From F23-B02 sp963632825 (GTDB taxonomy: Bacteria; Bacillota; Clostridia; Oscillospirales; Oscillospiraceae), in contig CAVGWF010000015.1 of assembly GCA_963632825.1 (NCBI GenBank), positions 1 through 28,382 of the forward strand: a DNA stretch of 28,382 bases. Direction: 5' to 3'. The notes below the pieces were generated by a model. The model saw nothing but the letters and a program-made list of their open reading frames with translations. It did no database searches and was not told where the DNA came from. Shown piece by piece: positions 14,620-22,089 of this stretch. A program made the position numbers and the translations under genes. Position 1 is the first letter of the stretch, and each line of letters opens with the position of its first letter.

Positions 14620-14645
14620 TTTATTAACCAATCGGTTATAAAAAA
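14618..14645. promoter_or_regulatory. Candidate operator (inverted repeat at the transcription start)
   Basis: TTTTTATTAACC and GGTTATAAAAA flank AATC; the core TAACC-AATC-GGTTA is perfect and the arms extend with one extra base. The layout (start-site palindrome with ACC/GGT arms) resembles TetR/AcrR-type operators. No regulator gene is in the window. Confidence 0.5.
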
Positions 14646-14664
14646 TATGGGGAGGAAACTGATT

Positions 14665-15183
14665 ATGACCAAGTCACAAAAAGATGAAGCAAAATTCCTT
14701 GACACTCGCATTGACGACGAGACCGCTTCCGTACTCGAAAAGTGGAACCTCGCCATTTTGGCTGTCGCGCTGCTGCACGATGCCGACCATATCCGTCAGG
14801 CTATCAGATGGAAATACAAGATCCCGCTCCAGCTGTGGATAATAAACCTTGCCGTTTATGTCCTGCCCACCGTTTCCGAGTTCCTTATAAAGAACAAGCG
14901 TTCTTCCTCGTTCCTCACGCTTGTTTCCAGCGGCGTTGTTACGAGTGCCGCGTTCCTGAAGGTCCACCTCTGGAAGCCGACGACCGATATCTGGGGCGTT
15001 TGGAATCACAACTACTTTAAGCTCGCCAAGGGCGTATGGCATGAGGGTCAGTTCATAAAGGGCATCGACTGGATCGACTGGGCTCTGCTCTGGGATCTGC
15101 CCGCGGTATCCATCCCCGCCTGCATCGCTTCCCTGAAAAAGCGCAAAGAGATGAAGGAAAACCTCCTCGGCGAGGGCAAGTAA
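14665..15183 (+). CDS. Membrane protein of unknown function with HDADH motif
   Basis: A 172-residue protein I cannot assign. It has a hydrophilic N-terminus (to about residue 27), then helices at about 28-45, 58-78, 84-104 and 140-160. The first helix ends in LLHDADHIRQAI, placing two His and two Asp together; WNHNYFKLAKGVWHEG and WIDWALLWDLP follow, so the protein is rich in His, Asp and Trp at the membrane border and could bind metal. GGAGG nine bases before the ATG sets the start; an ATG six codons upstream overlaps that site. It has a strong promoter with an operator and precedes the CopA gene by 48 bases, so a metal-related role is a guess from context. Confidence 0.7.
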   Translation: MTKSQKDEAKFLDTRIDDETASVLEKWNLAILAVALLHDADHIRQAIRWKYKIPLQLWIINLAVYVLPTVSEFLIKNKRSSSFLTLVSSGVVTSAAFLKVHLWKPTTDIWGVWNHNYFKLAKGVWHEGQFIKGIDWIDWALLWDLPAVSIPACIASLKKRKEMKENLLGEGK

Positions 15184-15196
15184 TTTTATAGCTGAC

Positions 15197-15221
15197 GGGA
15201 GAGTTTTTTGCTCTCCCTTTT
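15197..15221 (+). terminator. Weak terminator or attenuator before copA
   Basis: GGGAGAG, TTTTTTG loop, CTCTCCC, then TTTT. The seven-base stem separates the membrane-protein gene from copA and may be only partly effective. Confidence 0.55.
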
Positions 15222-15231
15222 CAATATTGTC

Positions 15232-17586
15232 ATGAAAGAAATATCTCTCAGAATACTCGATATGGAATGTGCCGCCTGCGTTGCGCGGCTCGACAGGGCG
15301 CTTTTGAAGGTTCCCGGCGTTACTGATGCTGCCGTGAGCTACGCTTCGTCCTGCGCGTTCATAAGCTATGACGAGGCGAAAACGGATATCGAAGCCATCG
15401 CGCTGGCGGTAAAAAAGGCGGGCTTCCGTACGCCGACAGAGGAGGCAGACATTGAATTTTGCTCTGCCGACACTGCCCGCACGGAGGAGGCGCTCGCCGC
15501 CGTTTCTTCGGTGTACGGCGTAAAGGAGGTCCGGAAAACCGACGGCGGCTGCACCGTTTTCATGTGGGCGGTGGGCGTTGACGCACGCGATCTGACGGCC
15601 GCCTGCTCAGCGGCGGGAATTGAAGCCTCTCTCGGTGAGGTGCGCGGCGGCGATGCCGACTGCGAGCTCGAAAAGCGCATGAGTCTTCTCAAAACACTCG
15701 TGACCTCCGCCGCCTGCACCGCGCCGCTTATGCTTGAGGTTCACCCCAAGCTGCAGTTTCTGATCGGAAGCGTGCTGCAATTCGGTCCCGGACGGTATTT
15801 CTACAGGAGCGCTCTGCGGGGACTTAAAAACCGCAGCTTCGGCATGGATCTTCTCGTTTCGCTGTCGTCCACTCTTATCTATGCCTACAGCTCATACATC
15901 GCGCTTACCAAGAAAAAGGACTTCAAGCTCTATTTCACCTCCGACGGCGTTTTACTCTCGCTCATTCTTTTCGGAAAGTACATGGAGCAGGTAGCAGCCG
16001 GAGAGGCAAACTCCGCGATAAGAAAGCTCATGCATCTTCAGCCGCGCACCGCAATGGTTTATAAAAACGGCTCGTTTGTCGAAACTCCGGTGGATAAGAT
16101 CGCCGAGGGCGACACCGTGCTCATCCGTCCCGGCGAGCGCATACCCGTAGACGGCGTTATATCCGGCGGCCGGTGCGCCGTTGACGAATCCATGCTCACC
16201 GGCGAGAGCATGCCGGTGGACAAGACCGAGGGCGACCGCGTTATAGGAGGAAGCCTCAACCGTTCGGGCTCGGCGCATATATGCGCGCAGGGACTCGGCA
16301 AGGCGTCGGTCTTGGAGCAGATAATATCCGTTGTGCGCAAGGCTCAGTGTGAAAAAGCGCCCGTTCAGCGCTTTGCCGACGGCGTTGCGCGCTGGTTTGT
16401 TCCCGGCGTTATCGGCGCTGCGGCGGCAACATTTTATGTGTGGTACCGCCATATAAAGCCGCATGATCTCGAAAAAGCACTGCTCAACTGCTGCGATGTG
16501 CTGTCGGTGGCGTGCCCGTGCGCGCTGGGGCTCGCAACGCCCACCGGTCTGATGGTCGGCTCCGGAAACGCCGCAGAGAGGGGCATACTCTTCCGCAGCG
16601 GCACAGAGCTTGAAAACGCCTATAAAGCCGACTGCGTTGTTTTCGACAAGACCGGCACCCTAACCATAGGCAAGCCGGTTCTTACCGACATTTATCCGCT
16701 CGGAGTCACCGAAAAGGAACTCATAACGCTCGCGGCGGCACTGGAAAATCACTCGGATCACCCGCTGTCACGCGCCGTCGCGGAGTATGCCTCAGCGGTG
16801 TACCCCGGCGAGTCCCTGCCCGAGGTCTCCGATTTCAGCTACGAGCCCGGTATGGGCATACGGGCAAGGGTAAACGGGCGGTCCGTTATATGCGGCAGCA
16901 GGAAAATGCTCGGCGGCGAATGCGGGCTCGGCGAGCTTCCGGATGTGCGCATGGATGCCAAGGCGGAGGTGGTCGTTGCCGCAGGCGGCAGGGTCATCGG
17001 CGTGCTCGGCATTGCCGACACCCTGAAGCCGGAGGCGGCCGAGGCCATAGCCCGTCTGCGCGATGCCGGAAAGCAGGTCTGGATGCTCACCGGCGACAAT
17101 GAACGCACGGCAAGAGCCATTGCAGCCAAGGCTGGCATATGCAATGTCCTGTACGAGGTGCAGCCGGACCAAAAGGCTCAGGCGATAGAGGATCTCAAGG
17201 CTCAGGGGCACTGCGTGTGCATGGTCGGCGACGGCATAAACGACACGCCCGCTCTTGCCACCGCCGACTGCGCGGCAGCCATGGGCGGAGGCTCTGACAT
17301 AGCCATCGAATCTGCCGGCATACTGCTGCCCTCGGGCGATCTCAATAAGCTGCCGGAGGCATTCGCCATATCCTCGGCTACCATAAAGACCATAAGGCAG
17401 AACCTCAGATGGGCACTGTTTTACAATCTTATCAGCATTCCGGTCGCGGCTGCCGGTATTCTGCATCCGTCAATATGCGCGGCTGCGATGTCGCTGAGCT
17501 CTATAGGCGTTCTGATGCACTCGCTCATGCTCAAGGATCTCGGCAAGGAAAAGGAGAATCGGTCAAAATGGAAGAAAAAACGCTGA
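15232..17586 (+). CDS. copA: Copper-transporting P1B-type ATPase
   Basis: A 784-residue heavy-metal P-type ATPase. An N-terminal HMA domain (residues 1-65) has C13-A-A-C16. A second HMA-sized segment (about 70-135) lacks the CxxC. The catalytic set is complete: T323-GES (actuator), C428-P-C430 (transport site, CPCALGLATP), D472-KTGT (phosphorylated Asp), H510-P511 (N domain), and GDGIND (666-671). TM7 carries Y731-N732 and TM8 M753-SLSS, the Cu+-site residues of the CopA (P1B-1) class, though the usual Asn ten residues after that Met is H763. It exports Cu+ (or Ag+) with ATP. The ATG lacks a clear ribosome binding site; a TTG eight codons earlier has GGGAG at six bases. It overlaps the next HMA gene. 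Confidence 0.92.
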   Translation: MKEISLRILDMECAACVARLDRALLKVPGVTDAAVSYASSCAFISYDEAKTDIEAIALAVKKAGFRTPTEEADIEFCSADTARTEEALAAVSSVYGVKEVRKTDGGCTVFMWAVGVDARDLTAACSAAGIEASLGEVRGGDADCELEKRMSLLKTLVTSAACTAPLMLEVHPKLQFLIGSVLQFGPGRYFYRSALRGLKNRSFGMDLLVSLSSTLIYAYSSYIALTKKKDFKLYFTSDGVLLSLILFGKYMEQVAAGEANSAIRKLMHLQPRTAMVYKNGSFVETPVDKIAEGDTVLIRPGERIPVDGVISGGRCAVDESMLTGESMPVDKTEGDRVIGGSLNRSGSAHICAQGLGKASVLEQIISVVRKAQCEKAPVQRFADGVARWFVPGVIGAAAATFYVWYRHIKPHDLEKALLNCCDVLSVACPCALGLATPTGLMVGSGNAAERGILFRSGTELENAYKADCVVFDKTGTLTIGKPVLTDIYPLGVTEKELITLAAALENHSDHPLSRAVAEYASAVYPGESLPEVSDFSYEPGMGIRARVNGRSVICGSRKMLGGECGLGELPDVRMDAKAEVVVAAGGRVIGVLGIADTLKPEAAEAIARLRDAGKQVWMLTGDNERTARAIAAKAGICNVLYEVQPDQKAQAIEDLKAQGHCVCMVGDGINDTPALATADCAAAMGGGSDIAIESAGILLPSGDLNKLPEAFAISSATIKTIRQNLRWALFYNLISIPVAAAGILHPSICAAAMSLSSIGVLMHSLMLKDLGKEKENRSKWKKKR

Positions 17587-17852
17587 GCACCGGCATAAGG
17601 GGCATGTACTGCCGCCAATGTCCGGAGCTGATACTCGGCGATCTTTTGCAGACTCGCGGCGTTCTCGATGCGGATATCGCATATTTTAAGGGTGAGCTGA
17701 CGGTGGTGTACGATCCCGGTATAGTGTCCGAAAGCGATATCCGGCGCGTTTTGTCCGACGGCGGCTATCCCGCCTGCGAAAAAGGTGCCGCCGGTACAAA
17801 TCCCATCCTGAACGCCCTGAAAAGTCCGTTCAAGAGAAAACCCAAGCCGTAA
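17568..17852 (+). CDS. Small HMA-domain metal-binding protein, CopZ-like
   Basis: A 94-residue protein with one heavy-metal-associated domain: IRGMYCRQCPELILGDLL supplies the GMxCxxC metal loop (C15 and C18), followed by the VLDADIAYFKGELTVVYDPG strands and ESDIRRVLSDGGYPA helix. A basic, proline-rich tail (KSPFKRKPKP) follows the domain. It begins 19 bases inside the end of copA with AAGGAG eleven bases upstream, so the two are coupled, as with copper chaperones that deliver Cu+ to CopA. The Pro after the second Cys and the Ser-free loop differ from canonical CopZ (GMSCxHC), so it may favour another ion. A strong terminator directly follows. Confidence 0.85.
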   Translation: MEEKTLSTGIRGMYCRQCPELILGDLLQTRGVLDADIAYFKGELTVVYDPGIVSESDIRRVLSDGGYPACEKGAAGTNPILNALKSPFKRKPKP

Positions 17853-17882
17853 AAATTACCGCCTCATGGCGGTAATTTTTTT
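17851..17882 (+). terminator. Terminator of the copA operon
   Basis: Thirteen-base perfect arms AAAAATTACCGCC / GGCGGTAATTTTT around TCAT, then TT. The last two bases of the HMA stop codon are in the left arm. Confidence 0.93.
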
Positions 17883-17916
17883 GCGCTTTTTTCGGAATTA
17901 TATCCCCCCACCCGGC

Positions 17917-17945
17917 TTGCGGAGGGCGCTTTTAAATGTTAAACT
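17917..17945 (+). promoter_or_regulatory. Possible promoter of the methyltransferase/ABC operon
   Basis: TTGCGG, 17-bp spacer, TAAACT. The -35 box is weak. CTTCA (17944) and TGAAG (17961) form a small inverted repeat just after it, the right arm touching the ribosome binding site. Confidence 0.35.
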
Positions 17946-17975
17946 TCAGACAACAACAGTTGAAGGAGACCCGCT

Positions 17976-18728
17976 ATGAGCACTCTCACAAGCACAATTG
18001 AGCAGTATTGGACGCGCCGTGCAAGCTCCTACACCGATGTGGTGCGCAAGAATCTATCCGACGGCTGGGACCGCAAATGGGCGGATGAGCTCATATCGCA
18101 CTTTCCCAAGGGCAAGGGGCTGCGCGTTCTCGATATCGGCACGGGTCCGGGCTTTTACGCCATTATCCTTGCCGCGCGCGGCTATGATGTGACCGCCGTA
18201 GACTGCTCGGACGGCATGCTTGAGCAGGCGCGCCGCAATGCCGGCAGGCTTGCCGACCGCATAAGCTTTTTAAAGATGGACGCTCAGTCGCTCGGCTTTG
18301 GGGACGATTCCTTCGATGTTATAGTTACGAGAAACCTCACATGGAATCTGCCCGATCCCGCAGGCGCATACGCCGAATGGCGGCGGGTGCTGCGCAGGGG
18401 CGGAGTTATGCTGAACATCGACTCCAACTGGTACGCCTATCTGTTCGACGACGAAAAGAAGCAGGAAAAGCAGGCTGACCGTGCAAATACCGTTCAGGCG
18501 GGCTTTGAGGACTATGAAAGCTACGACGAGGGCTGGCTGATGGAGAATATCTCACGCCAGCTCCCCATGGGAAGGCTTGCGCGTCCGCAATGGGATGCGG
18601 TAACGCTTCTCGCTCTCGGCTTTTCAAATGTCAGCGCCGATACCTCGGTAAGCAGCAGGCTGTGGAGCCGCGAGGAAATGCTCAACTATGCGTCAACTCC
18701 GTGCTTTCTTATAAAGGCGGTAAAGTGA
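17976..18728 (+). CDS. Class I SAM-dependent methyltransferase, first paralogue
   Basis: A 250-residue methyltransferase of the Methyltransf_11/25 type. Motif I is VLDIGTGPG (residues 51-59), the acidic end of strand 2 is VDCSDGM (75-81), motif III is MDAQSL (101-106) and motif IV is FDVIVTRNLTWNLPDP (113-128). The N-terminal YWTRRASSYTDVVRKN helix and a central lid (about 155-200, Glu/Lys/Tyr rich) likely form the acceptor pocket; the acceptor is unknown. GAAGGAG lies seven bases before the ATG. It is the first gene of the operon, eight bases ahead of the ABC binding protein. About half its length aligns directly with the second methyltransferase at the operon's end. Confidence 0.88.
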   Translation: MSTLTSTIEQYWTRRASSYTDVVRKNLSDGWDRKWADELISHFPKGKGLRVLDIGTGPGFYAIILAARGYDVTAVDCSDGMLEQARRNAGRLADRISFLKMDAQSLGFGDDSFDVIVTRNLTWNLPDPAGAYAEWRRVLRRGGVMLNIDSNWYAYLFDDEKKQEKQADRANTVQAGFEDYESYDEGWLMENISRQLPMGRLARPQWDAVTLLALGFSNVSADTSVSSRLWSREEMLNYASTPCFLIKAVK

Positions 18729-18736
18729 GGATCAGT

Positions 18737-20254
18737 ATGAAAAGAAGAATTACCGCGCTGCTGCTCGCAGTGCTCATGACGGCAGGCCTCTGCGCCTGCG
18801 GAAGCGGTGCCGAGCGCGGCGACGGCAAAAAGATACTGCGCGTTGCGGAGAGCTTTGCTTACCCCAGTCTCGACGCGCACAAGGAATACTACGGCTGGTA
18901 TACCTCCATTTACGGTATAACCGAGTCTCTGTTCAGGATGGGCGACGACAGTTCGGTGCTGCCCTGCCTTGCCGAAAAGGCCGAGGCAGACGACGACGGT
19001 CTTACATGGACGGTAACGCTGAAAGACGGCATCTGCTTTTCAAACGGCACGGCGGTGACCGCCGGCATGGTGATAAAAAATCTCAGGCGAGCGGGCGAGG
19101 TAAACATACGCTTTGCGCATTTTGCCGGCTATGAATACAGCGCCGTGAGTGACACGGTGCTTACCGTTAAAACTCCGGAGGTCTATCCCACGCTCATTAA
19201 CGACCTTGCATCTCCCGAGATGGCGATAATGGATCTTGACGCAACGGCTGACTTCGACAACGCCCCCGTCGGCACGGGACCGTTTGTTATAAAAAGCTTT
19301 GAGCCCGAGGGCACCGTCGAGGTATCCGGAAACGACAACTACTGGGGCGGCGATGTAAAGCTCGACGGGGCGATATTCTACTATATGCAGGACGATGAGT
19401 CCAAGCTCATGGCTATGCAGAACGGCGAGATAGACTGCTACACCAGCGTTACCGCCGCCGCAAAGGAGATATTCGAAGCATCCCCCGATAAATATACCGT
19501 GACCGACATTCCCGCAACGAGGCTGCAATTTTACATGCTCAATCAGAACCGTCTGTCCGACGGTCTCCGCAGGGCGATAAACCTCACAGTCGACTGTGAG
19601 GCGATAGCCTCCTATTTAAACGGAACCGTGACGGCGGCGGTCGGACCGTTCGGCAGCTCTGCGGCTTACGGCAAGGCCGTAAAGCCCGCCGTTGACATTG
19701 CTGCGGCAAAGGCCGCGATAGAGGCGGAGGGCTACACCCTCGGTGCCGACGGCATATATCAGAAAAACGGGCAGCCTCTGAAGCTCAGCATATGCTACTA
19801 CGCCGCCCGCTCGCTCGACTCTCTCGCGCTTCTCATTCAGGAGCAGCTCAAGGCCGCCGGCATTGACTCCGTTCTTACCGCTCAGGAGGATGCCGACGCG
19901 ACCTATGTGACCTCCGGCGGCTACGACATCGCGCTCTACTGCATGATAGCGGACAAAAACGGCGATCCGTATTACTTTATCGACACCGTTCTGCGTCCCG
20001 GCGGCTACTGGAGGTCGGCAGGCTTTGAAAGCGCCGAGGCTGCCGGTCTCATAGCGCAGCTTGAGACCGAGACCGACACGGCAAAGCGCGCCGAGCTTGC
20101 AAACGAGATCGTTCAGCTTGCCATAGACGACAACGCCATCGGCTGTGTCGGGCTGTTCAACAACATAACCGTTGCGGCAAAGGGCGTAAGCGGGATACAC
20201 GAGAGCTCCCCGTTCGATTTCTACCTCATAGACGCAAGCACCGATATAGCCTGA
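18737..20254 (+). CDS. ABC transporter substrate-binding lipoprotein, SBP family 5 (DppA/NikA/CntA type)
   Basis: A 505-residue binding protein. Residues 1-20 are a signal peptide and C21 follows a lipobox (LCAC), so the mature protein is lipid-anchored outside the membrane. The SBP_bac_5 hallmarks are present: YGITESLFRMG, LAEKAEADDDGLTWTVTLKD with SNGTAVTAGMVI, VGTGPFVIKSF and NDNYWGGD, then a second lobe with LRRAINLTVDCEAI. Family members bind di/oligopeptides, nickel complexes or opine metallophores (staphylopine). The ligand cannot be read from sequence. GAGG stands eight bases ahead of the ATG; longer in-frame extensions lie inside the methyltransferase gene. Confidence 0.9.
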   Translation: MKRRITALLLAVLMTAGLCACGSGAERGDGKKILRVAESFAYPSLDAHKEYYGWYTSIYGITESLFRMGDDSSVLPCLAEKAEADDDGLTWTVTLKDGICFSNGTAVTAGMVIKNLRRAGEVNIRFAHFAGYEYSAVSDTVLTVKTPEVYPTLINDLASPEMAIMDLDATADFDNAPVGTGPFVIKSFEPEGTVEVSGNDNYWGGDVKLDGAIFYYMQDDESKLMAMQNGEIDCYTSVTAAAKEIFEASPDKYTVTDIPATRLQFYMLNQNRLSDGLRRAINLTVDCEAIASYLNGTVTAAVGPFGSSAAYGKAVKPAVDIAAAKAAIEAEGYTLGADGIYQKNGQPLKLSICYYAARSLDSLALLIQEQLKAAGIDSVLTAQEDADATYVTSGGYDIALYCMIADKNGDPYYFIDTVLRPGGYWRSAGFESAEAAGLIAQLETETDTAKRAELANEIVQLAIDDNAIGCVGLFNNITVAAKGVSGIHESSPFDFYLIDASTDIA

Positions 20255-20266
20255 GATATAATCTGA

Positions 20267-20294
20267 CAGGAGTCCCGGAAGAGTGGGGCTCCTG
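20267..20294 (+). promoter_or_regulatory. Intra-operon hairpin between binding-protein and permease genes
   Basis: CAGGAGTCCC pairs with GGGGCTCCTG over ten bases (one G-U) around an eight-base loop, followed by only three Ts. Hairpins here in ABC operons commonly protect the binding-protein mRNA and lower permease expression. Confidence 0.65.
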
Positions 20295-20317
20295 TTTCCG
20301 AGCAGAGGTGAAAAGAC

Positions 20318-21247
20318 ATTAAAAAATATATAGGAAAACGCCTGCTGCAGCTTGTTATAATAGTCATAGGTCTGAGTCTGCTGACCTATCTTCTGATGTA
20401 TATATCGCCCGGCGACCCTGCGCTTAAAAAGCTCAATGCGCAGGGCGTTACGGTTTCCGAGGAAGCTCTCGCCGAGGCGCGGCATGAAATGGGACTGGAC
20501 AGGCCGTTTCTCGTCCGCTACGGTCAATGGCTTGCCGGAGCGCTTCACGGCGATCTCGGCAATTCATACAAGGACGGGCTGCCGGTCGCACAGAAGCTCA
20601 TGCACGCGCTCCGGTACACGCTCATTTTAAGCTCCGCGAGCCTTGCGCTGGCGCTCATTACCGCCGTTCCGCTCGCCGTTCTGACCGCCGTGCGGAAGAA
20701 CGGAGTTTTCGACTATACCGTGCGGTTTCTGAGCTTTATCGGCAACTCCATGCCGAATTTTCTCATATCGGTCCTGCTTATGTATCTTCTGTGCGTTAAG
20801 CTCAGGCTTCTGCCGGTCATCGCCGGCATGAGCCTCAAGGGGCTCATTCTCCCCTGCCTTGCGCTGTCTATCCCGATGTGCGCGCGTTTTATCCGCCAAT
20901 TTCGTGCGGAGATACTCGAGCAGCTCGGGCGCGAATATGTTGCGGGCGCGGTATCGCGCGGAGTAAAACCCTCGGTGATACTGTTCAAAAATGTTCTGCA
21001 TAATGCCGCAATACCGATGCTGACGATAATCGCGCTGTCTATAGGCACGCTGCTCGGCGGCAGCGTTGTCGTTGAAACGATATTCCGCTGGCCGGGTCTC
21101 GGAAAGCTCGCCATGGAAGCGATAACCGCGCGCGATTACCCCGTTATACAGGGCTTTGTTATATTCACAAGCTGCGTTTATGTTCTAATAAATCTGCTTA
21201 CCGACCTTTGCTACCGCAGGCTCGACCCGCGCATTGAGGAGGTGTAA
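20318..21247 (+). CDS. ABC transporter permease, DppB/NikB/OppB type, ATT start
   Basis: A 309-residue inner-membrane permease with six helices. The N-terminus KKYIGKRLLQLVIIVIG-LSLLTYLLMYISPGDP is a textbook DppB/NikB opening, and the EAA-like coupling loop is REYVAGAVSRGVKPSVILFK (about 206-225). No ATG, GTG or TTG exists in this frame before codon 27, which lies in the middle of the first helix, and an in-frame TGA stands nine bases upstream. The only start that gives an intact helix is ATT at 20318, with GAGGTG seven bases before it. Initiation at ATT is rare (infC is the known case). It forms a heterodimer with the next gene product. Confidence 0.88.
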   Translation: MKKYIGKRLLQLVIIVIGLSLLTYLLMYISPGDPALKKLNAQGVTVSEEALAEARHEMGLDRPFLVRYGQWLAGALHGDLGNSYKDGLPVAQKLMHALRYTLILSSASLALALITAVPLAVLTAVRKNGVFDYTVRFLSFIGNSMPNFLISVLLMYLLCVKLRLLPVIAGMSLKGLILPCLALSIPMCARFIRQFRAEILEQLGREYVAGAVSRGVKPSVILFKNVLHNAAIPMLTIIALSIGTLLGGSVVVETIFRWPGLGKLAMEAITARDYPVIQGFVIFTSCVYVLINLLTDLCYRRLDPRIEEV

Positions 21248-21249
21248 GC

Positions 21250-22089
21250 ATGAAAAGCAGTTCTCCTCTCACCCGGCGCAGGAAAAGCCGCACCGCGCTC
21301 ACGGTATTTCTCGCGCTTGCGGCGGCCCTCGTTATAATAAGCATTCTCGCGCCGTTTATTGCTCCCAACGACCCGAACGCGACCAGCGCCGCGAACATGA
21401 ACGCAGCGCCCGGCGGCGATTACCCGCTCGGCACCGACCGCTACGGCAGGTGTGTCCTTTCGCGCGTTCTCATGGGCGCGCAGACCTCGATATTCTCGGC
21501 CGTCATCCTCGTTGCCGCGACATTTGTCGTCGGCACCGCGCTCGGCATGATAGCCGGATGGTACGGCGGCACTATCGACGGCATTATAATGCGCCTTGCC
21601 GACATAATGCTCGCGTTTCCGCAGATGGTGCTCGCCATTGCGGTAGCCGGCATACTCGGCGGCGGCATGGTAAATGCCATGCTCGCAATGGGCATTTCCG
21701 GCTGGACGCTTTACGCCCGGCTTTCCCGCGCACAGGTAATATCTCTCAAGAAAGAGGCGTTCATAAGCGCGGCGCGCCTGTCGGGCTGTTCGGGTCCGAA
21801 GATAATGCTGAAATATCTGCTGCCGTGCATGCTCGGCACGCTCATTGTAAATGCCGCAACTCAGCTCGGCACGATGATGATGGGCATTGCCGGACTGTCC
21901 TTCCTCGGCATAGGCGTCACCGAGCCGCACGCGGAATGGGGCAGCATGATAAACCAGTCGCGTGCGTATATGCAGCTTGCTCCGTGGGCAACGCTTGCTC
22001 CCGCAGGCGCTGCGGTTTTGACGGTTATGGTATTTAACTGCCTCGGCGATGCCCTGCGCGACTGTCTTGATGTGGAGGCGGTAAAATGA
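21250..22089 (+). CDS. ABC transporter permease, DppC/NikC/OppC type
   Basis: A 279-residue permease with six helices. A basic N-terminus (TRRRKSR) precedes TM1; the periplasmic YPLGTDRYGRCVLSRVLMGA block is the OppC/NikC signature, and KKEAFISAARLSGCSGPKIM (about 182-201) is the coupling helix that docks on the ATPases. It ends LGDALRDCLDVEAVK, typical of the branch. AGGAGG precedes the ATG, two bases after the stop of the first permease, and its own stop overlaps the first ATPase gene (ATGA). The NikC/DppC call is to family; substrate is not resolved. Confidence 0.92.
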   Translation: MKSSSPLTRRRKSRTALTVFLALAAALVIISILAPFIAPNDPNATSAANMNAAPGGDYPLGTDRYGRCVLSRVLMGAQTSIFSAVILVAATFVVGTALGMIAGWYGGTIDGIIMRLADIMLAFPQMVLAIAVAGILGGGMVNAMLAMGISGWTLYARLSRAQVISLKKEAFISAARLSGCSGPKIMLKYLLPCMLGTLIVNAATQLGTMMMGIAGLSFLGIGVTEPHAEWGSMINQSRAYMQLAPWATLAPAGAAVLTVMVFNCLGDALRDCLDVEAVK

